Made by a program: the position numbers and the translations under genes
DNA from: Bacteroidota bacterium
GTDB lineage: Bacteria; Bacteroidota; Bacteroidia; Bacteroidales; B18-G4
Direction: 5' to 3'
Length of the DNA stretch: 53,384 nucleotides
Assembly: GCA_018831055.1 (NCBI GenBank)
Contig: JAHJRE010000207.1
Coordinates: 1 to 53,384, forward strand
Part shown: positions 34,299-42,534 of the stretch, piece after piece
Position numbering within the stretch: the first letter of the stretch is position 1
Layout of the letters: each line of letters opens with the position of its first letter
Notes under the pieces: generated by a model
Seen by the model: only the letters and a program-made list of their open reading frames with translations
Told to the model about the DNA's origin: nothing
Databases searched by the model: none

Positions 34299-35219
34299 TT
34301 ATTCCTCCTTTTTCGTCATGAGCTTATAGTAACGGATGTTACGTTTTATCTTCCTGAAAGCAAAGATCCAGGTCAGGTAAAAAATTAGCGAAGCTATAGG
34401 TGATACAAGATAAATCACCGTAAAGAGATAAATCCTGAATAAGCTTAACCTGAATTTGCGTGCCGGATCACCTGCTTTTCCCTTTTTCAATACAAAACGT
34501 GCCCAGGCCCCGAAAATATGGATGGCTTTTTTCTCTATGCTCATCAGATCGGGAATGATTCTTACTGCACCTTTGCTAACCAGTTCCCGTTGCATCCCTT
34601 TGTATTCACCCTGTCTCAAATAGGGAAGAATGATCTCTCCGAAGCGGTCGGATTCCCGTATGTCCTTTTCAGATACGCCTGCCGGAGGAAAGATGCCAAA
34701 ACGTTCTTTCCTTGCTGTATAAATCCAGTGGACTATCGTAATAACGCTGACAAGATTCTGATGCCTGTCCTGTAATACGATGTTTCCAACATGCTTTCCC
34801 CCCAATTCCTGTATCCGGGATTTCACCTTTTCATGAGCCATGATCCACATATTCCGAACGCCAAGGAGAGTAATTACAGGCTTATCGTGAATAATTTCGC
34901 GGGCCTTATCACTCATAAGGAAAGACCAGAATGGAATGGAGGGCGATAGAAACCAGACCTGATAAGCCAGGATAACCAGATCGTATTTTTTTGTGGGATC
35001 AATCCTGAGTGGTCTGATTTCACAAGGAATTCCCTGCACAGATTCGGGAAAAGCATCAAAAAAGGACTCCTGCGACCAGGGAAAGGGATAGGGGTTGGCT
35101 TCGCGAATGGGAAAAAAGTCTGCTTTTACCTCATCTTCAGGAAAAGCGGATAACACCCTGTCAGCGATTTCCTTTAGCTGCCCCGATTGCGTGAAAAAAA
35201 TAACAAGGATGTGTTTCAT
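34299..35219 (-). CDS. darA: DarA-like dialkylresorcinol aromatase
   Basis: The 306-residue protein starts with a flavodoxin-like domain (HILVIFFTQSGQLKEIADRV for the FMN phosphate loop) and contains YDLVILAYQVWFLSPSIPFW. A C-terminal part has a hydrophobic region (about 262-290), consistent with membrane association. It matches the proteins annotated as dialkylresorcinol condensing enzyme DarA, now understood as the aromatase that oxidises the DarB product. It is 12 bases after the radical SAM gene and upstream of DarB. The assignment relies on the N-terminal flavodoxin motif, the neighbour and overall length. Confidence 0.88.
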   Translation of the reverse strand: MKHILVIFFTQSGQLKEIADRVLSAFPEDEVKADFFPIREANPYPFPWSQESFFDAFPESVQGIPCEIRPLRIDPTKKYDLVILAYQVWFLSPSIPFWSFLMSDKAREIIHDKPVITLLGVRNMWIMAHEKVKSRIQELGGKHVGNIVLQDRHQNLVSVITIVHWIYTARKERFGIFPPAGVSEKDIRESDRFGEIILPYLRQGEYKGMQRELVSKGAVRIIPDLMSIEKKAIHIFGAWARFVLKKGKAGDPARKFRLSLFRIYLFTVIYLVSPIASLIFYLTWIFAFRKIKRNIRYYKLMTKKEE

Positions 35220-35231
35220 AGCTCCTTCTAT

Positions 35232-36587
35232 TTACCGTATCAAATATTCCCAAAGTGGTCCTTTTTTATTCTTCTTACGCATCTTTTCCATCACCTTTTC
35301 GTGGTCTTCATCCGGGAATACCCAGCGTCTGCCTGTTTGTGCGGCTCTCCCTTTCAGATCCTCAAGATGAACACCCGGAGCTATATAATACCGGGGCTCA
35401 AGCAACTCTTCCTCCCTGCTCATCAAACCCTCTTTTATAGCTGACTCATGAAGTGGTGTTCCCGGATAGATACGCATACCAACAAATGGAAAGAAAACAC
35501 TATTATTAATCCTTTTGGAGTTTTCAAATGTCTCTGAAAGCGATTTTTCCGTTTCACCAATTCCTCCCAGGATAAGAAAATGAGCAAAATAAATATCCAG
35601 TTCATTGCACCAGGCCGAAGCACGGATTACCTCTTCGGCACTGAACTCTTTTCCATAAGATTTAAGAGTAATATCACTCAATGCTTCCGTTCCAAACTCG
35701 ATGTGAGTCAGTCCGGCTCTTTTCATCAGAGCCAGAAAATCGCGCTCAAGGTGGGTTATGGTAAAATAAGCCCCCCATCGGATCCTGAGATCTTTACGGA
35801 TCAGAAGTTCTGCAAGTTCCCTGTTAAATCGGTTGTTTATATTAAAAACCGAATCCGTAAAAAACACATAATCAATGTTGCTTTCCTTTCGAAGGCGTTC
35901 CAGTGTTTCGACAATCTGCCCCGGATCAAGAGTTCTTACATGCCTGCCCTCAATAAGCGGATACGTGCAATAAACACAGCGGAAAGGACATCCTCGCTTC
36001 GTCTGGATATTGAGCATCCCGCTGTGATGCCAGTAATAACCCAGCAGATCCGGATCAAAATTCAATTCAAGGCTTCGTACATACTTCTTTCGGGGATTAA
36101 TCCTAACTCCTTTTCCATCATTAAACACCAAACCTTCTATGGCCTTAATATCCATGCCTTCCTCCAAACCGGAAATAAGCTTATACATGCTTTCTTCCCC
36201 TTCCCCGATAATCCCATAGTCAGGACCTAACTCCCGGAAAAAAAGCTCCGGAAAAATAGAAAAGGCAGATCCTCCAATGATGATCATTGCATTTCCGCTT
36301 TTTCTCGAAACTTCAACCAGTTCACGGTAACCGCCTGCAAAACTTTCTCTGGAAGTAGAATCCACATCATCGGCATTTCTGAGCGAAATACCAATATATC
36401 CGGGCTGGAAGTCGTCTATGTATTCCTGCAATTCCATAGGAGAGGCTAAGTTCATATCGAAAACCCTGATGTCAAAATCCTGTAGGTTCTTCTTCAGATA
36501 TGTGTGAATATAGGCAATTCCCAAAGGATAAACCGGGTAGGGCACTTTAAAACGGTTGGCAGAAATAAGCAGTATCTTTTTGCTCAT
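35232..36587 (-). CDS. B12-binding radical SAM protein of lipid/flexirubin cluster type
   Basis: The 451-residue protein has an N-terminal cobalamin-binding-like domain (about 1-140: PVYPLGIAYIHTYLK, IIGGSAFSIFPEL, IGEGE). A radical SAM core follows with the cluster Cys in KRGCPFRCVYCTYP (Cys200, Cys204, Cys207). The DxHxxG cobalamin motif is not evident, so cobalamin may bind base-off or not at all. Such proteins are typical of flexirubin clusters and could methylate an unactivated carbon or modify the alkyl chain. It overlaps the LpxL-like gene by 4 bases. Confidence 0.88.
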   Translation of the reverse strand: MSKKILLISANRFKVPYPVYPLGIAYIHTYLKKNLQDFDIRVFDMNLASPMELQEYIDDFQPGYIGISLRNADDVDSTSRESFAGGYRELVEVSRKSGNAMIIIGGSAFSIFPELFFRELGPDYGIIGEGEESMYKLISGLEEGMDIKAIEGLVFNDGKGVRINPRKKYVRSLELNFDPDLLGYYWHHSGMLNIQTKRGCPFRCVYCTYPLIEGRHVRTLDPGQIVETLERLRKESNIDYVFFTDSVFNINNRFNRELAELLIRKDLRIRWGAYFTITHLERDFLALMKRAGLTHIEFGTEALSDITLKSYGKEFSAEEVIRASAWCNELDIYFAHFLILGGIGETEKSLSETFENSKRINNSVFFPFVGMRIYPGTPLHESAIKEGLMSREEELLEPRYYIAPGVHLEDLKGRAAQTGRRWVFPDEDHEKVMEKMRKKNKKGPLWEYLIR

Positions 36588-37465
36588 GCGTCGATCCCCC
36601 AGAAATCATGAAAATTAAACCAGTGCTCCGGATAAGCTTTCACCTTTTCTTCCAGGCATTTAACGTAATCTTCAAGAATGATTTTTGCCGAATCATGCTT
36701 TCCTTCCGTTTTCTGCCGGGAATATACTTTGGGCTTGCTGGCAAAAAAATGATAATGTTTCCAGCTTTCCTTCATGGCATATACAAAGCTGACAGGAAAA
36801 CCTGACTTTAGCGCTATTTGAAAGGGTCCTGCAGGAAAAGATGCTACAGCACCGAGGAAGGAAACATCAATACTTCTGCTGCCTTTCATGAAACGATCCC
36901 CGTGCATTACAACGAGCCCCCTGGTTTGCAGAGCGTTATGAATTGCAATGATATGAGAGAGGTCATTCTTCAGTGGAATAATTTCAAATGTTTTTTCCTT
37001 GAGTACATTATCAAGTAGATCCTTTATTTTCCTGTGCTCTTCATCATACATCACAATATATATCTTCAATGGCAACCTTTGTAATAATTGTGAAGCAATT
37101 TCCCAATTTCCCATATGCGCACCGATAAGCATCCCACCATCTTTCATGCCTTCAATGTAATGCTCACCGTCAAAATCAAAGGTAAAGCGTTTTTTCAGCC
37201 CACCCAGAACAACAACTTTGTCGATCAGCACCTGTCCGAAATTATAATACAACCGATAAATGGCCATCATTGAGCGGAAAGCCGAATAGCCAAGCCTTTC
37301 ACGAAAATAATAGCGGAGATACTTTTTCCTGGAAAAGAACCAGTAATAGAGGGCTACAAAGTATAAAAGTACATATGCAGGAACAGTACCAAATCTTTTT
37401 ATGGTAAAAATGAAGATTGCGTAACCTGCAACCCCTCCGCGGGTTTTACCTTTCCAGGAGGACAT
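36584..37465 (-). CDS. LpxL/HtrB-like lipid acyltransferase
   Basis: The 293-residue protein has the lysophospholipid/lipid A acyltransferase motif GAHMGNWE (His117, Glu122 of the HxxxxE pair) and a later GDRFMKGS. A membrane-inserted N-terminus (about 12-45) precedes the domain. The start is the ATG at 37465, since the longer frame begins with TTG at 37471. In flexirubin clusters this type is a candidate for esterifying the aryl polyene acid with the dialkylresorcinol hydroxyl. It lies 24 bases after ACP 2 and overlaps the radical SAM gene by 4 bases. Confidence 0.88.
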   Translation of the reverse strand: MSSWKGKTRGGVAGYAIFIFTIKRFGTVPAYVLLYFVALYYWFFSRKKYLRYYFRERLGYSAFRSMMAIYRLYYNFGQVLIDKVVVLGGLKKRFTFDFDGEHYIEGMKDGGMLIGAHMGNWEIASQLLQRLPLKIYIVMYDEEHRKIKDLLDNVLKEKTFEIIPLKNDLSHIIAIHNALQTRGLVVMHGDRFMKGSRSIDVSFLGAVASFPAGPFQIALKSGFPVSFVYAMKESWKHYHFFASKPKVYSRQKTEGKHDSAKIILEDYVKCLEEKVKAYPEHWFNFHDFWGIDA

Positions 37466-37489
37466 GTGCAAAAAATTGAGGAATATGCA

Positions 37490-37741
37490 TCAAGCCGCAA
37501 CTACGTTCACCCTGCTTTCCAGGAAATTATAGAAATCCTCCAGGGTTTTAACGTCTGCCATATCTTCACCTTTGAGCTTTATGCCGAAAGTATTGTCGAC
37601 GATGACTACAATGTCTACAAAATCCAGTGAGTCAATGCCAATATCTTTCCAGGTAGCTTCCGGCCGGATCAACTCAGGCTCGATTTCAAATTCTTCTACT
37701 AAAAAGGCATTTACCTTATCAATTACTTCTTCTTTCTTCAT
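37490..37741 (-). CDS. Acyl carrier protein 2
   Basis: The 83-residue ACP has the attachment serine at Ser38 in DIGIDSLDFVDIV. It differs clearly from ACP 1 around the site (GIDSLD against GLDSID), suggesting different partners. It is downstream of a ketosynthase gene after an 82-base gap that contains a promoter-like element, and upstream of the LpxL-like acyltransferase. It may carry either the finished aryl polyene or the starter unit. Confidence 0.95.
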   Translation of the reverse strand: MKKEEVIDKVNAFLVEEFEIEPELIRPEATWKDIGIDSLDFVDIVVIVDNTFGIKLKGEDMADVKTLEDFYNFLESRVNVVAA

Positions 37742-37790
37742 CGTTTAGGAGTAATAATCTTATAATAGCTTAAGTTTTCTTCAGATAGCA

Positions 37791-37798
37791 CAAAATTA
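37791..37798 (-). promoter_or_regulatory. Putative internal promoter before ACP 2
   Basis: On the minus strand this reads TAATTTTG, a match to TAnnTTTG, in the largest gap of the operon, 50 bases before the ACP 2 start. A TTG lies about 22 bases further upstream. It may allow separate expression of the downstream part. Confidence 0.45.
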
Positions 37799-37823
37799 TT
37801 AATATTTATAAAACAACGCTCAA

Positions 37824-39044
37824 TTATTGGATTTTTTTCAGAATAACTGCTGAATTTGTGCCTCCGAAACCAAATGAATTCGAAAGAAATATGTTGATTT
37901 CCTTATCGGTTTTTTGACTAATGATATTCAAATGCTGGGAAAACTCATCCGGATTCCGGAAATTGATATTCGGTGCTATAAAAGAATTTTGCATCATTAT
38001 CAGCGAATAAATGATCTCACTGGCACCGCCCATCCACATTTCATGACCTGTCATGGATTTCGTTGAGCTTATTGGTGGTTTAATATCACCGAAGACTTCC
38101 CGGATGGCTTTAGCTTCGTTCATATCACCAACCGGAGTTGAAGTAGCATGGGCGTTGATATAATCTATTTCTTCCCGTTTCACTCCTGAATCCTTGATAG
38201 CCATTTGCATAGCTCTAATAGGACCGCTAACCGTAGGTACGGAAATATGCACACCATCGGATGAAAATCCGTAGCCAATAACTTCGGCAATAATGGGAGC
38301 TCCTCTTTTCACGGCATGTTCATAACTTTCCAGAACGAGGGTGGCACCACCTCCACTGGGGACAAGTCCGTCGCGATCGCGGTCGAAAGGTCTGGATGCT
38401 TTGGTTGGTTCTGAATCGTTAACTGAAAATGCGCTGAGCGCATCAAAGCTTCCCATGGAATAGATATTTACCTCCTGCCCGCCACCGGCGATAATGCAAT
38501 CCTGATAACCGTTCTTTATCAGGATATAAGCCATTCCAACGGCATGAGATCCACTGGCACAGGCAGCGCTGATGGTATAATTGACACCCTTGATCTTGAA
38601 AATCACAGAAAAATTCATGGTTATGGTGGAGTTCATCGACTGGAATATAGCTCCGGAACCCATCATTTGTGTATTCTTCTTTTCGCGGACAATATCAATT
38701 GATTCGATAACCGGAGTGGAAGAACTGTCATTGCCATAAATGAGGCCAATCTCATTCTTTTCCAGGAATTCCAGGTCCATGCGGGCCATTTCAAGCGCTT
38801 CACGGGTCGCCATATAGGCATATTCGCCCTGTTCAGCCATGCATACACGGGTCCTCCTGTCAAGTAATCCCTTTAGCTGTGGGCGTTCTATGATGCCGGT
38901 AAGAGCTGATCTGTACCCGAACTGCTTTCTGAGAGGATCAATGCCAATACCCGACTTTCCCGTCTTCAGAGATTCCTTCACCTCCTCAATATTCTTCCCA
39001 ATGGTTGAATAAACGCCGAAACCCGTTACAACTACTCGATTCAT
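37824..39044 (-). CDS. Beta-ketoacyl-ACP synthase, third active copy
   Basis: The 406-residue ketosynthase has a full triad: Cys162 in YTISAACASGS, His299 in NAHATSTPVGD and His334 in KSMTGHEMWMGG. The ending SNSFGFGGTNSAVIL is canonical. It is of the FabB/F type, with HEMWMGGASE in place of the usual HTLGAAG region. It follows FabG by 19 bases and precedes ACP 2, so the first genes of the operon are lyase, reductase, ketosynthase and ACP. It probably takes part in early polyene extension. Confidence 0.93.
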   Translation of the reverse strand: MNRVVVTGFGVYSTIGKNIEEVKESLKTGKSGIGIDPLRKQFGYRSALTGIIERPQLKGLLDRRTRVCMAEQGEYAYMATREALEMARMDLEFLEKNEIGLIYGNDSSSTPVIESIDIVREKKNTQMMGSGAIFQSMNSTITMNFSVIFKIKGVNYTISAACASGSHAVGMAYILIKNGYQDCIIAGGGQEVNIYSMGSFDALSAFSVNDSEPTKASRPFDRDRDGLVPSGGGATLVLESYEHAVKRGAPIIAEVIGYGFSSDGVHISVPTVSGPIRAMQMAIKDSGVKREEIDYINAHATSTPVGDMNEAKAIREVFGDIKPPISSTKSMTGHEMWMGGASEIIYSLIMMQNSFIAPNINFRNPDEFSQHLNIISQKTDKEINIFLSNSFGFGGTNSAVILKKIQ

Positions 39045-39063
39045 ATATATGTTCGTTTTTCAA

Positions 39064-39792
39064 TTAAGTATATAAACCTCCATTAACAGAAATAACCTGA
39101 CCTGTAATATACGAAGATTTTTCTGAGGCTATAAAGGCCACCAATGCTGCAACCTCTTCAGGTGTCCCGAAGCGGTTTACCGGGATTAGTGACTTCAGTT
39201 GTTTCTCATCCAGGTCCCTGGTCATGTCGGTACGAATATATCCCGGGGCAACAGCGTTGACTGTAACACCCTTGCGCCCAACCTCCTGAGCGAGTGCCTT
39301 CGTTGCTCCTATCAAACCTGCTTTGGCAGCAGAATAGTTTGATTGCCCGGGCAAGCCTTTCAGTCCCGAAAGTGAAACCACATTTATGATCCTGCCATAC
39401 TTGTTTACAAGCATGTCCTGAATCAATAACTGAGTCACATTGTAAAAACTGCCCAGATTTGTTGCCATCACATGATCCCATTCTTCCGGTTTCATCCAAA
39501 CCATCAGGGCATCTTGTCTGATTCCGGCATTATTGACCAATACTTCAATATATTCTTCAGGATGCTGTTCCTTCCAGGATTTAAGTGCAACAGAAACCTG
39601 TTCCCTATCCGAGACATCAAAAGGCATTAATGTGGCTTCTCCACCGCTTTCCTGAATCAGTTGCATAGTAACATCGGCTTCATCCCTATTCGACCGGAAA
39701 TTTATGATCACATGGTAGCCCATAGCAGCAAGGCTCTGGCTTATCGCCCGGCCTATACCCCGTGAACCTCCTGTGACTAATGCGTATTTCAT
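39064..39792 (-). CDS. fabG: 3-oxoacyl-ACP reductase (FabG-type SDR)
   Basis: This 242-residue short-chain dehydrogenase has the NADPH loop VTGGSRGIGRA (6-16), VNNAG (86-90) and the catalytic set Asn112, Ser140/Ser142, Tyr153 and Lys157 (NYSAAKAG). The C-terminus SVNGGLYT is typical of FabG. It reduces the beta-keto group of each extension product. It follows the ammonia-lyase by 24 bases as the second gene of the cluster. A separate housekeeping FabG is expected elsewhere in the genome. Confidence 0.94.
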   Translation of the reverse strand: MKYALVTGGSRGIGRAISQSLAAMGYHVIINFRSNRDEADVTMQLIQESGGEATLMPFDVSDREQVSVALKSWKEQHPEEYIEVLVNNAGIRQDALMVWMKPEEWDHVMATNLGSFYNVTQLLIQDMLVNKYGRIINVVSLSGLKGLPGQSNYSAAKAGLIGATKALAQEVGRKGVTVNAVAPGYIRTDMTRDLDEKQLKSLIPVNRFGTPEEVAALVAFIASEKSSYITGQVISVNGGLYT

Positions 39793-39816
39793 AATTACTA
39801 TTTCTTTCTCCGGCTC

Positions 39817-41355
39817 CTAAGAAACCGAAATACAATGATTAATCAGATAATCCCTGATGATCTCAATTTCCCTATATTTTGTGGTGTCTTTTTCAAATTT
39901 TGGGACAAGGGCCCTCAATTCAGAGTAGTATTTCCTGGAAACCGGGGACAATCCCTGGTCATTACCCAGATAATCCACAGCCTGGATAAGAGCCATCAAC
40001 TGAATCGACAAGACCTGAAAAGCATTCTCAATTACGCGGCTGGTGAGCAAAGCAGCGTTTGTGCCCATACTGACAATATCCTGGTTGTCATTGTTATTGG
40101 GGATACTATGCACATACATAGAGTTTGAGAGAGTCTGATTTTCAGCAACCGTGGATGTAGCAGTAAACTGAACGCCCTGCATACCAAGGTTCAGCCCCAG
40201 TCGTCCGAGATTAACAAAAGGCGGCCATTTTTCATTCAGCTTATCGTTCATAAAATAATTTAGCTGCCTTTCGGAAAGCATGGATAAACGTGTGACCGCC
40301 ATCCTGAGTTTGTCCATTTCCAGAGAGATATAATCCCCGTGAAAATTTCCTCCGTGAAAAACATTGCCGATGCCGTCATCGATCACGGGATTGTCATTCA
40401 CAGAATTAAACTCATCGGTAACTACTTTTCCGGCATTTTGTATGGTATCGTGCACAGGACCCAGGATTTGAGGCACACAGCGGATGGAATAGTACTCCTG
40501 GACTTTATCGTCGAGGAGGTTTTTCTTCTTGCATCCGTTAAAAAGATGATCGGCCCGGCTTCTTATCAGGGCACTGCCGGCAGTAAACTTTCTGATCATA
40601 CCGGCTATATATTGCTGCCCGGGATGCTTCTTATAACTGTTTAGCTCTTCTGAGAAATGATCGTCGTAAGATTCCACCAACTCATTGATAAGGGATGATG
40701 CCCATACCGACCAGCGCAGGAGTTTCCGGGCACGAGCCACGTTTACCGCTCCAATGCCAGTCATTACAGATGTACCGTTGATCAAGGCAAGGCCTTCCCG
40801 AATATGCATCGAAACCGGTGTAAGTCCCAGTTCCGCAAATACTTCATGCACCGGCATTCTTTTCCCTCGCCAGGAAACATCCCCTTCCCCAATCAATGCC
40901 AAAGCCATATGGGATAACTGGACAAGGTCCCCACTGGCACCTACACCCCCATGTTCCGGTATTACCGGATATATTTCATGATTTAGAAATTCACAAATTA
41001 AGACGGGAACCTCGGGATGAATGCCCGAATGTGCCTGCAATAATGAATTCAGGCGGGCAAGCAGACCTGCCCTGATATAAATATCCTGAATGGGAGCGCC
41101 TGCACCGGATGCATGGCTTCTAATCAAATTGTATTGTAAGGCAATCTGATCTTCTTCCTCAATCCTGTACCTGGCCATGGGACCAAACCCTGTGTTGATC
41201 CCGTATATGATCTTGTCGCTTGCAAAGGAAAGCAGGAAAGAATGGTTCTCCTCCACTCTCCTTAAAGCTTCCGGATCAATTTCAATTTTCTCATTTTCGA
41301 GTACGATCTTCCGGATAACCTCATCCGTAAGTAACTCTCCTCCAATACTTATCAT
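39817..41355 (-). CDS. Aromatic amino acid ammonia-lyase (tyrosine type likely)
   Basis: The 512-residue protein belongs to the HAL/PAL family. The MIO prosthetic group forms from Ala140-Ser141-Gly142 in GGVGASGDLVQL, with Tyr51 (YGINTGFGP) as catalytic base. His81 in IRSHASGAG sits at the selectivity position where His favours tyrosine or histidine and Phe favours phenylalanine. The lyase in Flavobacterium flexirubin clusters is a tyrosine ammonia-lyase, so 4-coumarate is the expected product and polyene starter. It is the first gene of the operon. The start is ATG 41355; the open frame begins with TTG at 41364. No clear TAnnTTTG element is visible in the 124-base leader region. Confidence 0.92.
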   Translation of the reverse strand: MISIGGELLTDEVIRKIVLENEKIEIDPEALRRVEENHSFLLSFASDKIIYGINTGFGPMARYRIEEEDQIALQYNLIRSHASGAGAPIQDIYIRAGLLARLNSLLQAHSGIHPEVPVLICEFLNHEIYPVIPEHGGVGASGDLVQLSHMALALIGEGDVSWRGKRMPVHEVFAELGLTPVSMHIREGLALINGTSVMTGIGAVNVARARKLLRWSVWASSLINELVESYDDHFSEELNSYKKHPGQQYIAGMIRKFTAGSALIRSRADHLFNGCKKKNLLDDKVQEYYSIRCVPQILGPVHDTIQNAGKVVTDEFNSVNDNPVIDDGIGNVFHGGNFHGDYISLEMDKLRMAVTRLSMLSERQLNYFMNDKLNEKWPPFVNLGRLGLNLGMQGVQFTATSTVAENQTLSNSMYVHSIPNNNDNQDIVSMGTNAALLTSRVIENAFQVLSIQLMALIQAVDYLGNDQGLSPVSRKYYSELRALVPKFEKDTTKYREIEIIRDYLINHCISVS

Positions 41356-41453
41356 GATGGTCAACTAAATCAATTTGCGACCCGGGTTAATGGCTAAAAA
41401 AGAATCCGCTAATTTACTACTTTTTTTGAATCCTAACTACGTTCTCCAATCTC

Positions 41454-41478
41454 CGATCATCGATCATCGATCATCGAT
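41454..41478. repeat. Heptamer tandem repeat CGATCAT
   Basis: Three full copies and part of a fourth of CGATCAT are present directly after the metallopeptidase stop and upstream of the ammonia-lyase gene. The repeat could bind a regulator, vary in copy number, or be an unremarkable slippage product. It is self-overlapping (GATC, ATCGAT), so it is rich in methylation-type sites. Confidence 0.75.
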
Positions 41479-41479
41479 T

Positions 41480-42160
41480 CTACTCTCTTCTTCCCATAAA
41501 TATTATAATGTAGTAAAATAATGTTGCCAGCGAAGCCAGTGCAGCCACCACATAAGTGTAAGCGGCCCAGCGAAGTGCGTCCTGTGCCTTTGGATGAGTT
41601 TGAGCATTGGTGATACCACTTGTGTTTAACCAGGCCAATGCACGGCGGCTTGCATCTATCTCAACAGGTAAAGTAATAAGACTGAATAGCGTTGTAAATC
41701 CGAACAGGATTATCCCTGCCAGCAGTATTTGCGGCATGGTTTGCACCAGAATGATCCCGGCCAGCAAGACCCACTGAACCCATTTGGAAGTGAAGCTAAC
41801 TATAGGAACCAGAGCCGACCGCATCTTCAGAAAGCTATATGCCCTGGCATGCTGCACCGCATGGCCGCATTCGTGCGCGGCTACCGCAGCGGATGCAACA
41901 CTCCTGCCGCTGTATACCTCCGGACTGAGATTTACCGTCTTCTTTAAAGGATTATAATGATCGGATAAGGAGCCCGGAACGGATTCTACCCTAACGTCAT
42001 ATATACCATTGTCGTGAAGCATTTTCCGGGCAACCTCTTCTCCGGTCATACCATAATTTATCGGAATCTTTGAGTACGCCTTGAATTTCGCCCGCAATTG
42101 CTGGCCAACCAGCCAGCTCAATAACATGAAAACACCAAAAATGATCCAAATTCCTGCCAT
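41480..42160 (-). CDS. YugP-like membrane zinc metallopeptidase
   Basis: The 226-residue protein matches the YugP (neutral zinc metallopeptidase) family. It has an N-terminal membrane segment (3-19), the zinc motif AAHECGHAVQHA (about 94-105), then LPVEIDASRRALAWL with the expected Glu. Three further hydrophobic segments lie around 116-137, 139-163 and 200-221. Its substrate is unknown. It appears to be transcribed alone from an element about 115 bases upstream, with heptamer repeats in the leader. It lies just upstream of the pigment cluster on the same strand, so read-through is possible. Confidence 0.9.
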   Translation of the reverse strand: MAGIWIIFGVFMLLSWLVGQQLRAKFKAYSKIPINYGMTGEEVARKMLHDNGIYDVRVESVPGSLSDHYNPLKKTVNLSPEVYSGRSVASAAVAAHECGHAVQHARAYSFLKMRSALVPIVSFTSKWVQWVLLAGIILVQTMPQILLAGIILFGFTTLFSLITLPVEIDASRRALAWLNTSGITNAQTHPKAQDALRWAAYTYVVAALASLATLFYYIIIFMGRRE

Positions 42161-42200
42161 AGCTAATGATTATTAATTGTGTATCGTGGACGGTTATAAA

Positions 42201-42239
42201 CAGGTTGCAGGGTGCAGGTTACAGGTTGCAGGCTGCAAA
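42201..42239. repeat. Heptamer tandem repeat CAGGTTG-type
   Basis: Five imperfect copies of a 7-base unit follow each other (CAGGTTG, CAGGGTG, CAGGTTA, CAGGTTG, CAGGCTG). They lie in the predicted leader of the metallopeptidase gene, in the 374-base gap 42161-42534. The block and its flank (ATTAACCATTCCCGATAC) resemble the block at 11167-11260. Confidence 0.75.
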
Positions 42240-42273
42240 CAAATATTAACCATTCCCGATACTCATGACTATT

Positions 42274-42281
42274 CAAATTTA
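42274..42281 (-). promoter_or_regulatory. Putative -7 element for the metallopeptidase gene
   Basis: On the minus strand this reads TAAATTTG, matching TAnnTTTG. Transcripts from here would have a leader of about 107 bases containing the heptamer repeat. Confidence 0.45.
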
Positions 42282-42328
42282 AGGAGCATTATCAAAAACA
42301 TTGCCAGTGTTTTCTAAACAAATAAAAC

Positions 42329-42440
42329 GACATTTTGTCATTAAATATCTTAAAAATCTTTTCGGATTTAAGAACTTACTAATCAACAAATATGAAATTT
42401 ATTTATTTACCTTAATACCAATATGTTATGTCATTTTTTC
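42329..42440 (+). promoter_or_regulatory. Possible heat-shock control boxes upstream of Hsp20
   Basis: Two related boxes, GACATTTTGTCATT at 42329-42342 and TGTCATTTTTTC at 42429-42440, precede the Hsp20 gene. The first is a near palindrome (GAC-ATTTT-GTC). Their similarity suggests a shared binding protein or alternative sigma factor, but no consensus for either could be verified. The rest of the AT-rich region shows no recognisable gene. Confidence 0.3.
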
Positions 42441-42518
42441 ACACTTTCCTGCCAAATTTTTAGTAAACTGGCCTTGGAACAAAATTTGAAAAGAATGGGA
42501 TGAATAATAACTAAAAAT

Positions 42519-42526
42519 AAAGGAGG
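42519..42526 (+). promoter_or_regulatory. Canonical Shine-Dalgarno before Hsp20
   Basis: AAAGGAGG lies 8 bases before the ATG. Most genes in this window have no such sequence, as is usual in Bacteroidota, so this gene may be translated unusually well. Confidence 0.7.
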
Positions 42527-42534
42527 ATTGAATT

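Noticed and set aside
35580-36230. Plus-strand open frame of 216 residues opposite the radical SAM gene.
   Set aside because: It is antisense to a gene with clear Cys motifs and has no domain or export signal of its own.
42201-42239. Heptamer array considered as a CRISPR array.
   Set aside because: Units are 7 bases with no spacers and no cas genes are nearby.
42301-42489. TTG-started frame of 62 residues upstream of Hsp20.
   Set aside because: Its sequence is AT-driven (many Phe, Ile, Lys, Leu), it starts with TTG and it overlaps the presumed Hsp20 control region.
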